From Companilactobacillus furfuricola (GTDB lineage: Bacteria > Bacillota > Bacilli > Lactobacillales > Lactobacillaceae), in contig NZ_RHNT01000012.1 in NCBI RefSeq assembly GCF_003946325.1, positions 1 to 54,284 of the forward strand: 54,284 nt of DNA. The letters are read 5' to 3'. The position numbers were made by a program, and so were the translations under genes. Shown piece after piece: positions 16,110 through 25,365 of the stretch (within the stretch, counting starts at the first letter, position 1; every line of letters starts with the position of its first letter). The notes under the pieces were generated by a model. The model was not told the origin of the DNA, searched no databases, and worked only from the letters and a program-made list of their open reading frames with translations.

Positions 16110-17285
16110 CTAAACTAATCTAAATACATCACGCGCAATAACGATTTCTTCATCAGTTGGGATAACAGCAATATTGACTTTACTGTCATCACTACTGATC
16201 ACGATTTCGCTAGTGCTGTTTCGACCGTCGTCAATTTCAGCTCCCAAATAATGGAAGTTTTCGATGACAGCTTTTCTAATATTGGCATCATGTTCACCTA
16301 CACCAGCTGTAAAGACGATCGTATCAACGCCATCTAACTCAGCAATATAAGAACCGATAACCATTTGAATACGATGAACGTATGCTTTAATAGCTAATTC
16401 AGCTCGCTTATTGCCCTCTTTGGCTGCTTTTTCAACGTCACGAACATCACTTGATACACCTGAGATCCCTAGTAATCCGGATTTCTTATTGAGGAGATCT
16501 TTGATATCTTCAGCGTCTAGACCTTCATTTTCCTGAAGGAATGGGATAATTTGTGGATCTAGATCACCTGAACGAGTACCCATGATCAAACCTGCAAGTG
16601 GTGTGAATCCCATGGAATTGTCGATAGTCTTTCCGTCTTTGATGGCAGAAATACTAGCACCGTTTCCTAAATGGCAACTAATGACCTTTGAATCCGCATT
16701 TGGGAACAAGTCTTGCACTCGTTCTGAAATATAAAGATGACTAGGTCCATGGAAACCGAAGCGCTTAATTCCATATTTCTTGTAATATTCGTAAGGTATA
16801 GCATAAAGACCATTTTCTGGAGGGATAGTCGAATTAAAGGCGGTATCAAAAACCGCGACTTGTGGAGTTTGTGGTAATAGCTTATCAAAAGCTTTAATGC
16901 CTAATAAGTTGACCGGATTGTGCAATGGCGACAAAGCAGAGAGCTTATCGATGGTTTTCTCTACGTCATCATTAACGATGACGGACTTTTCGTACTTTTC
17001 ACCACCATTAGAAATCCGGTGTCCAACGCCTTTGATCTCATCAAGGTCTTGCACGATCTTGTTGTCGACCAAGCCATTGATAACTAACTGCACAGCCTGA
17101 TTGTGGTCTGAGACATTCAATTCTTGATGTTTTTTTTGATCTCCAAAAGCAATATCGAAAATGGCATTAGAGAAACCAATTCGATCAACTTGTCCTCTGG
17201 CGATCAAGTTTTCCTCGGGCATTTCGAACAATTTAAATTTTAAAGATGAACTCCCAGAATTTATTGCTAAAATTTTTGATACCAT
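16110..17285 (-). CDS. pduW: Propionate/acetate kinase PduW
   Basis: Acetokinase-family enzyme converting propionyl phosphate (from PduL) and ADP to propionate and ATP, the energy-yielding step of propanediol use, probably in the cytosol. Hallmarks: KILAINSGSSSLKFKLFE at the N-terminus, GHRISNGGEKY, VAVFDTAFNSTIPPENGLYAIPYEYYKKYGIKRFGFHGPSH (about 145-185), SCHLGNGASI, MGFTPLAGLIMGTRSGDLDP, VFTAGVGEHD. About 391 residues, normal for the family. The start is taken at MVSKIL; a GTG two codons earlier is possible. Confidence 0.95.
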   Translation of the reverse strand: MVSKILAINSGSSSLKFKLFEMPEENLIARGQVDRIGFSNAIFDIAFGDQKKHQELNVSDHNQAVQLVINGLVDNKIVQDLDEIKGVGHRISNGGEKYEKSVIVNDDVEKTIDKLSALSPLHNPVNLLGIKAFDKLLPQTPQVAVFDTAFNSTIPPENGLYAIPYEYYKKYGIKRFGFHGPSHLYISERVQDLFPNADSKVISCHLGNGASISAIKDGKTIDNSMGFTPLAGLIMGTRSGDLDPQIIPFLQENEGLDAEDIKDLLNKKSGLLGISGVSSDVRDVEKAAKEGNKRAELAIKAYVHRIQMVIGSYIAELDGVDTIVFTAGVGEHDANIRKAVIENFHYLGAEIDDGRNSTSEIVISSDDSKVNIAVIPTDEEIVIARDVFRLV

Positions 17286-17313
17286 AATCACCCATCCACT
17301 TCTAAAAATTTAA

Positions 17314-18441
17314 CTAACCAATAACTTTTTCATAAACAGCGCGAAGATCATCATCGCTAGGTACAACCGGATTACCTGGGAAGGTAGCATCCTTTTTAGC
17401 GTATTCGATCACACGGTCGGTTTCTTTAACTGCTTGATTGTGATCAACACCAAAGGCACGCAATGATTTTGGACAATTCATTTCTTGCATCATTTGGTGG
17501 ATCGTTCTTTCAATCTTGCGAACAGCTACTTTATCGCCAACAGCTTTGCCGACTAAGCCGCACTTGCGAGCAGCAGCAGCATACTTCTTCAAAGCAACTT
17601 CACTATGCTCAGCGTTGTATTCAACGACATAAGGTAATGTCATTGCACAAGCTAACCCATGTGGCATGTGGAAGATTGCTCCAAGTTGGTGAGCAATAGC
17701 GTGACAGAATCCAAGGCCAGCAGCGTTAAAAGCCATACCGCCAGCAGTTGAAGCTTCGTGGACTGTCTTTCTTAATTCGTAATTTTGAGGCTGTTTCATA
17801 ACTACTTCGACTAAATCGTCGAAAATAACACTCATGGCTTTTTCAGAAAAAGCTTCTGTAAACAAATTACTATCTTTAGCAACTAGTGATTCTAGTGAAT
17901 GTGTTAAAACATCTAAGCCTGAATATGCTGAAACAGATGCTGGCGCACTCATTACTAATTCAGGGAACAAGATAGAAATATCAGGTGTTAAGTAATCGTC
18001 CATAATTGGGAACTTAACATTATTCTTATCATCAGTAATTACCGCTGTATTAGTAACTTCAGAACCGGTACCACTAGTTGTTGGAATACCGATGAAACAA
18101 GCAACTTTGGTGTTGGCTACTTTTTCACCGAAGAAACGAATTGCCTTAGCTGTATCGATGGCTGAGCCACCACCAACAGCAATCATGATCGTAGGCTTAA
18201 CTTTTTCAAATACTTGCACACCAGCAATAATATTTGTTAGTGGAGGATTTGGCTTTACATCTGAAAATACCTCGACATGATTATTGGCATGAACGTGACT
18301 TCTGATCTTGTTCAACTCGTCACTACCATCAAGAAATGGATCGCAAACCATAAGGATTGTTTGATCTTTAATGGCATCGAGTGTCTCGAGACTGTCCTTA
18401 CCAGAAATAATATGTGGTTTTAAACTAAAATCTACTACCAT
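17314..18441 (-). CDS. pduQ: 1-propanol dehydrogenase PduQ (iron-containing alcohol dehydrogenase)
   Basis: Reduces propionaldehyde (or 3-hydroxypropionaldehyde) to the alcohol with NADH, regenerating NAD for PduP inside the compartment. Group-III Fe-dependent ADH: GGGSAIDTAKAIRFF (about 94, NAD-binding), IPTTSGTGSEVTNTAVITD, then metal ligands in SGLDVLTHSLES (Asp and His), NAAGLGFCHAIAHQLGAIFHMPHGLACAMTLPYV. 375 residues, as for other PduQ. SD AAGGAAG. It lies 16 bases after pduP. Confidence 0.94.
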   Translation of the reverse strand: MVVDFSLKPHIISGKDSLETLDAIKDQTILMVCDPFLDGSDELNKIRSHVHANNHVEVFSDVKPNPPLTNIIAGVQVFEKVKPTIMIAVGGGSAIDTAKAIRFFGEKVANTKVACFIGIPTTSGTGSEVTNTAVITDDKNNVKFPIMDDYLTPDISILFPELVMSAPASVSAYSGLDVLTHSLESLVAKDSNLFTEAFSEKAMSVIFDDLVEVVMKQPQNYELRKTVHEASTAGGMAFNAAGLGFCHAIAHQLGAIFHMPHGLACAMTLPYVVEYNAEHSEVALKKYAAAARKCGLVGKAVGDKVAVRKIERTIHQMMQEMNCPKSLRAFGVDHNQAVKETDRVIEYAKKDATFPGNPVVPSDDDLRAVYEKVIG

Positions 18442-18457
18442 TATTTACACTTCCTTA

Positions 18458-19876
18458 TTATTTGTTCCAAGTCTTCAATGAGAATCCTTGAGGTGAATTT
18501 AATCTACGACGACGAGTGAATGACTTAGCTGTCGTTGTTCCTTCACCTGTTGGTGTAGCGATTGTTAGAGCTGAAGCTCCTGTAAAGCCAACACCTGTAC
18601 CAGAGTAAGTAGGACCGTTAACAACGAAAATTGAAGTATTCATGCGGTGAGCGGCTTTGTTGATGTTGATCAAGTTGTTTGAGTGAATGGAAGCAGTATG
18701 GTGATTGCCTCCTTCAACATAAACAGCAGTCTTCAAAGTTGAATCGAAATCAGGACAACAAACAATTGGAATAATTGGCATCAACATTTCTGTTAATGTG
18801 AATGGATGATCTTTGTCGGCTTCCAAAATGATGATCTTTGGATCACCAGTATAAGAAATGTGAGCTTCATCAAGAATGAATGTCGCATCTTTACCAACAA
18901 ACTTACGGTTAGGCGTACCGTTTTTATTGATCGTCATATCGATCAGATGATCGATGTCAGCTTTACTAGTAACCATGAAGGCACCTTCAGCTTCCATTTT
19001 CTTGATCAATTCATCTTTAACTGGCTTTTCAACAACAACTTCTTTTTCAGCGGTACATAAAATATCGTTATCAAAAGCAGCTGAATCAACGATGTTATGA
19101 GCAGCTAAATCAATATCAGCTGTAGCATCAACGATTGCCGGAGGATTACCAGCACCAGCACCGATAGCTTTTTTACCACTTGTCATTGCTTGGTGAACTA
19201 CAGCTGGACCACCAGTTACTGACAAGGCTGCGATATCAGGATGCTTCATCATTCTTTGAACTGATTCAATTGAAGGTTCTTTGATACCAGTAACTAAATT
19301 CTTTAGACCAGTTGCTTGATAAACAAATTCGTTCAATTTCTCAATTGTCCAGCGAGTAATATTCTTTGCGCCAGGATGAGCACCGAAGTAAACGGTGTTA
19401 CCACCAGCGAGCATCATGATCGCATTAGCAATAACTGTTTCTGAAGGATTAGTACTTGGACCGACCGCACCAATAACACCATAAGGTGCGTATTCGTACA
19501 TGATCAAACCACCATCACCAGTTTCTGCTTCTGGTTGTAAGATCTCTGGTCCAGGTGTGTTGTACAAAGCGTTGTTTAATTTAGCGATCTTTGCCTCAAC
19601 TGTACCCATGCCTGTTTCTTCTTTGATTTGCTTAGCCATCCATTCAATGTATGGTTTGAATCCTGTCTTGATAGCATCGATAACTTTGTTTCTAGTCTCG
19701 ATCGATGCGTCGATAAATGAATCTTCAGCTGCTTTTGCAGCTGCAATAGCATCGTCAACATTATCAAAAATACCATTCTCGCCAGAATCAGTAGATCCTA
19801 AACTAGAATTGCCATTTGAGGCGTTTTGTAATTCTTCGCTAAGGATGCTTCTAATCTTTTCTTCTAAATTATCCAT
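18458..19876 (-). CDS. pduP: CoA-acylating propionaldehyde dehydrogenase PduP
   Basis: Oxidises propionaldehyde with NAD and CoA to propionyl-CoA inside the microcompartment. The first 18 residues (MDNLEEKIRSILSEELQN) form an amphipathic helix typical of encapsulation peptides, followed by a Ser/Gly-rich linker. The ALDH core shows GAVGPSTNPSETVIANAIMMLAGGN, LSVTGGPAVVHQAM, AGAGNPPAIVDATADIDLAAHNIV, and the catalytic Cys in FDNDILCTAEKEVVVE (about 277), close to EutE/PduP. 472 residues is normal. The ATG overlaps the stop of the upstream gene (TAATG). Confidence 0.96.
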   Translation of the reverse strand: MDNLEEKIRSILSEELQNASNGNSSLGSTDSGENGIFDNVDDAIAAAKAAEDSFIDASIETRNKVIDAIKTGFKPYIEWMAKQIKEETGMGTVEAKIAKLNNALYNTPGPEILQPEAETGDGGLIMYEYAPYGVIGAVGPSTNPSETVIANAIMMLAGGNTVYFGAHPGAKNITRWTIEKLNEFVYQATGLKNLVTGIKEPSIESVQRMMKHPDIAALSVTGGPAVVHQAMTSGKKAIGAGAGNPPAIVDATADIDLAAHNIVDSAAFDNDILCTAEKEVVVEKPVKDELIKKMEAEGAFMVTSKADIDHLIDMTINKNGTPNRKFVGKDATFILDEAHISYTGDPKIIILEADKDHPFTLTEMLMPIIPIVCCPDFDSTLKTAVYVEGGNHHTASIHSNNLININKAAHRMNTSIFVVNGPTYSGTGVGFTGASALTIATPTGEGTTTAKSFTRRRRLNSPQGFSLKTWNK

Positions 19877-20349
19877 TATTTAAGTCCTTCCTTAATGTAG
19901 TTGACGATTGCAAGACTAACTGCTTGGTCTTCTTCAACAGCACCGCCACTCACTCCTACAGATCCAACAATTTGATTGTTTACGATAATAGGATTGCCAC
20001 CAGCAAATGAAGCTAGTTTTCCATCCAACATGCCACCCATTTGATACAAAGGTGCGCCTGGTTGAATCTGAGCACTAATTTCCTTACTTGGCATTTTCAT
20101 GGCTACAGCTGACCATGCCTTTTTTGGAGCAAGTTCAAGGCTGACCATGTTTGCATTTGGCATATGATAAGTCAAAATTGGTTGAGCATAAGCATCAGTG
20201 ATGCACATAGTTACACCAACTTTAATTTCATTTGCCTTTTTTTCACCGGCATCTAAAGCCTTTTGAAGATTTTGTCTGCTAAAGGCTGAAGTGCCATCAG
20301 AGTTTTTAATTGCACTTTGTACGTTTACAAAAAGATTTTCTGGTGTCAT
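19876..20349 (-). CDS. Free-standing PduO C-terminal domain (GlcG/HbpS family)
   Basis: A 157-residue protein of the GlcG/HbpS (DUF336) family: KVGVTMCITDAYAQPILTYHMPNANMVSLELAPKKAWSAVAMKMPSKE, then PGAPLYQMGGMLDGKLASFAGGNPIIVNNQIVGSVGVSGGAVEEDQAVS. In Salmonella this domain is the C-terminal half of PduO, reported to bind haem; its exact role is unsettled. Here it is a separate gene, starting 2 bases after the short pduO and overlapping pduP by one base, so the Salmonella fusion is split or never formed in this lineage. A role in corrinoid or redox support of the adenosyltransferase is plausible. Confidence 0.88.
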   Translation of the reverse strand: MTPENLFVNVQSAIKNSDGTSAFSRQNLQKALDAGEKKANEIKVGVTMCITDAYAQPILTYHMPNANMVSLELAPKKAWSAVAMKMPSKEISAQIQPGAPLYQMGGMLDGKLASFAGGNPIIVNNQIVGSVGVSGGAVEEDQAVSLAIVNYIKEGLK

Positions 20350-20351
20350 CG

Positions 20352-20924
20352 TTAATTCACTTCTTTCTTATACAATTCAAGAACTTTATCAACTAAGCCT
20401 TCTAACTGGTCGACATAATCTTCGTCTCTGGCCAAGATGTATAGAAAATCTGACAGACGGTTGACGTATTTCATCAAGTCGGGACGAATAGTTGATTCAT
20501 CATTGAGATGATCAACCAAACGTTCAGCTCTTCGACATACGGAACGGCACAAATGCAAGTGTGCACCGGCTACGCTGCGTCCTGGTAAAATAAACTCATG
20601 TAGCACTGGCAACTTGGCTGTGTATTCGTCGATCACATTCTCCAATAGTTTCGTATCATCAGGTCCGATGCTTTTACTATTTTTGTAAAAATTAGCAGCA
20701 TCAACATTTGCCAATTCTCCCGCAACGATAAACAGATTGTTTTGAATCGTATCGAGGATCTCGACGTTCTTTGGATCTTTACAAAACTTTTGAGCGACAC
20801 TAATCTGGCTATTTAATTCATCGATTGAACCGTAAGCATCGACTCGCAATGAATATTTTTTGACACGTGTGCCGTCATACAGAGAAGTTTTACCTTTGTC
20901 ACCTTTTTTTGTATAAATTCCCAT
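20352..20924 (-). CDS. pduO: ATP:cob(I)alamin adenosyltransferase PduO
   Basis: Makes adenosylcobalamin from cob(I)alamin and ATP, reactivating the cofactor of PduCDE in the compartment. 190 residues: IYTKKGDKGKTSLYDGTRVKK at the N-terminus, FILPGRSVAGAHLHLCRSVCRRAERLVDHL (about 116-145), YVNRLSDFLYILARDEDYV near the end. Matches the single-domain PduO of L. reuteri, without the Salmonella C-terminal domain, which is the next gene. A paralogue lies at 2310. SD GAGGA. Confidence 0.95.
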   Translation of the reverse strand: MGIYTKKGDKGKTSLYDGTRVKKYSLRVDAYGSIDELNSQISVAQKFCKDPKNVEILDTIQNNLFIVAGELANVDAANFYKNSKSIGPDDTKLLENVIDEYTAKLPVLHEFILPGRSVAGAHLHLCRSVCRRAERLVDHLNDESTIRPDLMKYVNRLSDFLYILARDEDYVDQLEGLVDKVLELYKKEVN

Positions 20925-20935
20925 GATTAATTCCT

Positions 20936-21211
20936 CTACTTATCAAACCTATCGATTATTCCTACGATTGCGGAATCACTGGCCTCATTCTTGACTGGAC
21001 CGTTTTTCGTATCTGAGATCCGTGCAGCTGCACCTCTAACTAAGAGAACAGTTTCACCGATACCTGCTCCAACAGTGTCGATCGACACCTCTTCGCAACG
21101 TACTGGATTTTTGGAACTGTCGATCGGTTGAACGATCATTAATTTTTTGCCGACCAATGAATGGGCTTTTTGAGTAGATACAACACTACCAACCACAACT
21201 CCCATGTACAT
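20936..21211 (-). CDS. pduN: Microcompartment vertex protein PduN (BMV family)
   Basis: Pentamer capping the vertices of the icosahedral shell (EutN/CcmL family). GVVVGSVVSTQKAHSLVGKKLMIVQPID at the N-terminus, then SIDTVGAGIGETVLLVRGAAAR and a C-terminal DSAIVGIIDRF are all family-specific. The start is placed at MYMGVV because AAAGGA lies about 9 bases upstream; the earlier TTG is too close to that site. It overlaps pduM by 26 bases. Confidence 0.93.
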   Translation of the reverse strand: MYMGVVVGSVVSTQKAHSLVGKKLMIVQPIDSSKNPVRCEEVSIDTVGAGIGETVLLVRGAAARISDTKNGPVKNEASDSAIVGIIDRFDK

Positions 21212-21701
21212 TTTCTTCAATCCTTTCCACTGTCTCTATTTTTCTAGAATATAGTTCTTCTTTGGCGTAATCCGTGATCAATTGATGACTGGCCTTCAAT
21301 AAATAGCTACCTTTCTCAAAAAACATCACGTCATTTCGAGTGATTGCTTTTCTATTGATGGCATTAATAGGTTGACCATCTTTACTCATAAAAGTAAACG
21401 GTGTGCGGATCACCAAATTCCAAGGCAACAACTGCAAATCTGAGAATCCGAGTTTTAACTCAAATTGCTCGTCGTAGCTCAAACCTTTTTGGATCCAATC
21501 GACCCAAGGATCATCCAGATCAAACGTATTTAAATTACGAATGGTGGACAGATCTAGTGACGATATTACGACTGATTTATTTTCTAAAAAAACTTTTTCA
21601 TCGGGGATATTCTCCCGTGCTTCAACCTTAAAAGTGTTATGCGATCTAGTTTCAATGACTTGCATCACTGCGTTGATCAATTTTTCTTGATCAGTATTCA
21701 T
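21186..21701 (-). CDS. pduM: Microcompartment protein PduM
   Basis: Structural protein of unclear biochemical role, needed for proper propanediol compartments in Salmonella. The 171-residue sequence has no enzyme motif. Helical N-terminus (TDQEKLINAVMQVIETR), then alternating strands including KSVVISSLDLSTIRNL, and LKLGFSDLQLLPWNLVIRTP. Assigned from its length and its place between pduL and pduN, where pduM lies in Salmonella and L. reuteri; sequence similarity in this family is weak, so context carries much of the call. Confidence 0.8.
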   Translation of the reverse strand: MNTDQEKLINAVMQVIETRSHNTFKVEARENIPDEKVFLENKSVVISSLDLSTIRNLNTFDLDDPWVDWIQKGLSYDEQFELKLGFSDLQLLPWNLVIRTPFTFMSKDGQPINAINRKAITRNDVMFFEKGSYLLKASHQLITDYAKEELYSRKIETVERIEENVHGSCGW

Positions 21702-21727
21702 CTAGGTCACCACCCTTTCTATAAGGT

Positions 21728-22375
21728 CTATTTGTTGTCATCATCTTGAATGATGTATGCTTTGGTATCGCTTTGAACATTAGCAGCATTAGCTTCATCA
21801 GTATCGATGTGCATTTCTGTCACAAAGTCCTCACGAGGTCTAGCAATTACATCACCATAAATTGTGCAACGATCTTGTGATTGGATCTTAACTTTAACGG
21901 TGTCGCCGTATTTAAGGCCATACTTGTCAGCATCAGCTAAACTCATGTGGATATGGCGTTTTGCAGCGATCACACCTTGAACTTTGATCTCAGCGTTGTC
22001 AGATTTGACTGTTAATGATGGTGTGCCATCCAAGTTACCTGACAAACGAATAGGAGCATCGATGTCTAATTGACGAGCTTCTGTTCTTGAGATCTCAATT
22101 TGTGAGTGACTTCTAGCAGGTCCTAAAAGTCGAACATGTGGGATCTGGAAGCCGTTAGGGCCGACCAACGTCACCGTTTGTTTAGCAGCAAAGTCAGCAG
22201 GTTGTCTTAGTTGGCGGTACAATTCAAACTTTTGACCTGGGAACAATGTTGCAAAGTCTTCTTCCGATAAATGGATGTGGTGATTTGAGACTCCAATAGG
22301 GATCGCACCATCATCATTGTTTAATTCTTCGCTAATGATTCGACGAATCATTGTGCGTAATTGTTCGTCATTCAT
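21728..22375 (-). CDS. pduL: Phosphate propanoyltransferase PduL
   Basis: Converts propionyl-CoA and phosphate to propionyl phosphate and recycles CoA inside the compartment. N-terminal LRTMIRRIISEELNND is an encapsulation-peptide-like helix. The two beta-barrel domains carry the zinc-binding signatures IPIGVSNHHIHLSEEDFATLF (about 26-46) and GVIAAKRHIHMSLADADKYGL (about 134-154), each with His ligands. 215 residues is normal. SD GGAGG. Works between PduP and PduW. Confidence 0.96.
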   Translation of the reverse strand: MNDEQLRTMIRRIISEELNNDDGAIPIGVSNHHIHLSEEDFATLFPGQKFELYRQLRQPADFAAKQTVTLVGPNGFQIPHVRLLGPARSHSQIEISRTEARQLDIDAPIRLSGNLDGTPSLTVKSDNAEIKVQGVIAAKRHIHMSLADADKYGLKYGDTVKVKIQSQDRCTIYGDVIARPREDFVTEMHIDTDEANAANVQSDTKAYIIQDDDNK

Positions 22376-22404
22376 TCGAGTTCCTCCACTCTAGTAATTA
22401 CAGA

Positions 22405-22680
22405 TTATTTGTTGTTTGGTAAGATTTTTTCAACATCTGCGTGTGGACGAGGGATTACGTAACTTGATACGACTTCTCCAACTTCTTCAGCTGATGAAGT
22501 ACCTGCATCAACGGCAGCTTTAACGGCACCAACATCACCACGAACGATAACTGTTACCAATCCTGATCCAATTTTTTCATAACCTTCTAGAGATACATTA
22601 GCGGCCTTTACCATTGCATCGGCAGCTTCGATAGCACCTACTAAACCTTTTGTTTCGATCATTCCTAATGCGTTATTCAT
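22405..22680 (-). CDS. pduJ: Microcompartment shell protein PduJ (BMC-H)
   Basis: Major hexameric facet protein. Single BMC domain: [57 protein letters not shown], then [17 protein letters not shown]. It is very similar to PduA at 29186. The start at MNNALGM follows GGAGG at good spacing. In this operon pduK comes before pduJ, the reverse of Salmonella and, as I recall, the same as L. reuteri. Confidence 0.96.
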   Translation of the reverse strand: MNNALGMIETKGLVGAIEAADAMVKAANVSLEGYEKIGSGLVTVIVRGDVGAVKAAVDAGTSSAEEVGEVVSSYVIPRPHADVEKILPNNK

Positions 22681-22697
22681 AATTGTTTCCTCCAAGT

Positions 22698-23144
22698 TTA
22701 TTTTTTCTTGTTATTGGTACTATTGTTTCTAGTATTTTTGTTGCTTCTTGTACGTCTTGTAGTTGTTTTGGCGTTGGAATTTGTTTGACTTGGTTTTGCT
22801 TCTTCTGTCTTATTTGTATCTGACTTTTCTTCAGGTACGTTTTTTGTTTCTGGTGCAACTGGTGCACCAGCTTTGGCGTAACTGAATTCTGCTAGATCAC
22901 TGGCAGGTCTTGCAATAACTCTCGATGAAACAAATTTGCCCACTTTTTCTGCTGAATCTTGGCCTGCTACCACACTGGCATTTACAGCACCAACATCACC
23001 TGTGACATAAACTGTCATCCAACCATCGCCACGAGCCCGTTCAACTTTTTCGATTTGAACATCAGCTGTTTTGACCATTGAATCGGCAATATAGACGGCA
23101 GTTGAATAACCAACAACTTCGACTAATCCAAGGGATTCACTCAT
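22698..23144 (-). CDS. pduK: Shell protein PduK (BMC domain plus basic tail)
   Basis: BMC-H domain at residues 1-90 ([67 protein letters not shown]). It is followed by a ~55-residue disordered tail rich in Thr, Asn, Lys and Arg that ends in [21 protein letters not shown]-type sequence. The Salmonella PduK tail is said to carry an iron-sulphur motif; this tail has no cysteine. The tail could contact nucleic acid, cargo or other compartments through charge. It lies 2 bases after pduH and 17 before pduJ. Confidence 0.9.
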   Translation of the reverse strand: MSESLGLVEVVGYSTAVYIADSMVKTADVQIEKVERARGDGWMTVYVTGDVGAVNASVVAGQDSAEKVGKFVSSRVIARPASDLAEFSYAKAGAPVAPETKNVPEEKSDTNKTEEAKPSQTNSNAKTTTRRTRSNKNTRNNSTNNKKK

Positions 23145-23146
23145 TT

Positions 23147-23512
23147 TTATTCACCCTTTTCTTTAATGTCTTTGAATGGGATACCTTTAACTAGGCGGGC
23201 GGCATTAGTACCCAAATGATTAATATCTTCTTGATCAGAAATACTTACTTTAAAAAGTGGTTCATCCTTTGGCAGATTCTTTTGATGTAAGTATGCGAAG
23301 TTTTCGTCATAAGCTAATCCGACTCCTAATTGAGAGGCTAATGCTGCTTGGTAAGCTTGTTCTACTGTTGACATGCTCGATAAATCATCAATGTCATTAT
23401 CGTTGATCTCTCGAAAAGGAATACCTTCCTCCTCGATTCCATACAGGGCTGTTTGAAATAATCTTGGATCACTAGCCTGAGCGATAAATATTTCTGGTTT
23501 TTTGACGTCCAT
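23147..23512 (-). CDS. pduH: Diol/glycerol dehydratase reactivase small subunit PduH
   Basis: Small subunit of the chaperone that removes damaged cobalamin from PduCDE. 121 residues with KPEIFIAQASDPRLFQTALYGIEEEGIPFREI at the N-terminus, ALASQLGVGLAYDENFAYLHQKNLP, and a C-terminal LGTNAARLVKGIPF. The fold resembles the beta subunit of the dehydratase. Its start overlaps the pduG stop by one base (TAATG), so the two subunits are translationally coupled. Confidence 0.93.
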   Translation of the reverse strand: MDVKKPEIFIAQASDPRLFQTALYGIEEEGIPFREINDNDIDDLSSMSTVEQAYQAALASQLGVGLAYDENFAYLHQKNLPKDEPLFKVSISDQEDINHLGTNAARLVKGIPFKDIKEKGE

Positions 23513-25356
23513 TATTTATTCCTCAAACTTTCGGCATAAGTTAAAATCAATCCTGTTGCAACAGCATTTCTTGGGCCTTCGATAGCACGAATGTTACCTC
23601 GACCAGCTACCAAGTTGTAATGCGATAATTCATCCGTGACTAATTGAGGGATCTCAAAGTCTAGTGCAGATCCACCTACGATGACAACGAATGGAATATC
23701 ACGAATGTTTCCGGTTGGGGAAACATGTTTCAATGCTCGGATGGCATTTTCGACAAAGACCCGCTTTTTGGCTGTTTGTCTAATTGTCTTGATCTTTTCA
23801 ATGCTTAAATCACCAGGTACCGGAACGAACCCGTCCGGTTTAACTACGACCGTTTTGGCAAATAAGTTACCTGGTAAAGCTTTATCAAAGAACTGAACTG
23901 AACCATCTTCATGACGGATAAAGAACAAGCTTTCAACTTTAGCTAAAGGATACTTCTTGATATCTTCGGCTAAGTAAATATCATCCAGTCCTAATTCAGA
24001 ATTGATGATCATTGAAACCATGTCTCCAGCACCAGCCAAATGGATCGCTACTGATTCACCTGCTGGATTGATGATCGAAGCATCAGTTGAACCAGCACCC
24101 AAGTCTAAGATGGCCATTGGAGCTGATGTACCAGGAGTAGTCAATGCTCCTAGAATTGCTGATTGAGCTTCAGCTCCACCAATTTCAACTTTCACTCCGA
24201 AGGCTTTCTCCATTTCATCGGCGATCATTGACATTTGCAGATGATCTGATTTGACCATCGAAGCAATTCCAACAGCTTGTTCCATTGAAAACTCTCCGGC
24301 TAATCCACCTTTTACATTGATCGGAACCGATGTGTTTACGGCTAACAAATCTTGGATAGCAATGTCATCCATTTGTTTGTCAGTAAGTTTAGCCATCGTT
24401 TCCCGGACACGTTCCAGCATGCCACCAATGTTAGTACCAGATTCTCCAGTCACATCATCGATTTGATCAAAGGATGATACTGCATCCATGATCTTATCGG
24501 CACCGCCTGAAAGGCCTACTGTCTTAGGCATTGGTTTACCGTGGATCGTGATCGATCCGGCGGGAATAACTCTTTCCTTAACGTCACCTTTCGGCGTTTT
24601 GATGACCACAGCCGATCTATTACCGATCAAAGCTCTCGAAACAGGAACGATATTTTTCGTTTCCTCTGAACTCAAGTTAAAGACGGTTGCGATACCATAA
24701 GGATTTGACAATTGAGAAATTACTTTACCTTTATCTGCCACTTCCACTGCCGATAACATGTTCATGGGGATCTTATCGATAAATGCGACTTCATCAACGA
24801 TCGGGATCCTGTTGTCTAGTCGGTTATCAACGAGGACACCATCATCCGATTGTAAAATCGCAGCGGTGATCTTATAGCCATTTTTCCAGTAGGTATTGAT
24901 CAATTTTGCGACATCCGCAAAATCCAATTCCTCTGGGACAACAACCACGTAATCTTTACCGTCAACTCCCTTATCAGCTAAATCACGGATATCTACTGTA
25001 TATCCAATGCCGACTCCAACGCCACCAGGTGTTTTGGGATTGTGTCCGATCATAGTTGATTCAGTTATAACTGTTTCGGTGATCGTTTCCATGGCAACAT
25101 CCCCGATAACGGGCGTTGCTTCATTGATACGGATCAAATCAACATCTTCGATTGCAATTGAGCATTTCTTCAATAGACCATCGATCGAGTTTCTGATACC
25201 CATCATGTTTTGCTTCGTACCTTTGATCCCGGTAGTTTCAGCAATATTAGAATTTACAAAATTTATAGAACCATCGGCAGAAATTTCAGCTAACACAACT
25301 TCTGTAGATGAATTCCCAATATCAACACCAATTACTCTTTGCAAATTTTTCACCAC
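23512..25356 (-). CDS. pduG: Diol/glycerol dehydratase reactivase large subunit PduG
   Basis: ATP-dependent subunit that exchanges inactivated for intact cofactor in PduCDE. Actin/Hsp70-like fold: VIGVDIGNSSTEVVLAEI at the N-terminus (phosphate-binding loop 1), GGAEAQSAILGALTTPGTSAPMAILDLGAGSTDASIINPAG (about 396-436, phosphate 2), and a late FVVIVGGSALDFEIP. 614 residues is normal. The start is uncertain: GTG at 25356 or a TTG at 25344 that is better spaced from GTGGTG; no ATG fits. Follows pduE by 9 bases. Confidence 0.95.
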   Translation of the reverse strand: MVKNLQRVIGVDIGNSSTEVVLAEISADGSINFVNSNIAETTGIKGTKQNMMGIRNSIDGLLKKCSIAIEDVDLIRINEATPVIGDVAMETITETVITESTMIGHNPKTPGGVGVGIGYTVDIRDLADKGVDGKDYVVVVPEELDFADVAKLINTYWKNGYKITAAILQSDDGVLVDNRLDNRIPIVDEVAFIDKIPMNMLSAVEVADKGKVISQLSNPYGIATVFNLSSEETKNIVPVSRALIGNRSAVVIKTPKGDVKERVIPAGSITIHGKPMPKTVGLSGGADKIMDAVSSFDQIDDVTGESGTNIGGMLERVRETMAKLTDKQMDDIAIQDLLAVNTSVPINVKGGLAGEFSMEQAVGIASMVKSDHLQMSMIADEMEKAFGVKVEIGGAEAQSAILGALTTPGTSAPMAILDLGAGSTDASIINPAGESVAIHLAGAGDMVSMIINSELGLDDIYLAEDIKKYPLAKVESLFFIRHEDGSVQFFDKALPGNLFAKTVVVKPDGFVPVPGDLSIEKIKTIRQTAKKRVFVENAIRALKHVSPTGNIRDIPFVVIVGGSALDFEIPQLVTDELSHYNLVAGRGNIRAIEGPRNAVATGLILTYAESLRNK

Positions 25357-25365
25357 TAGTGTTAA

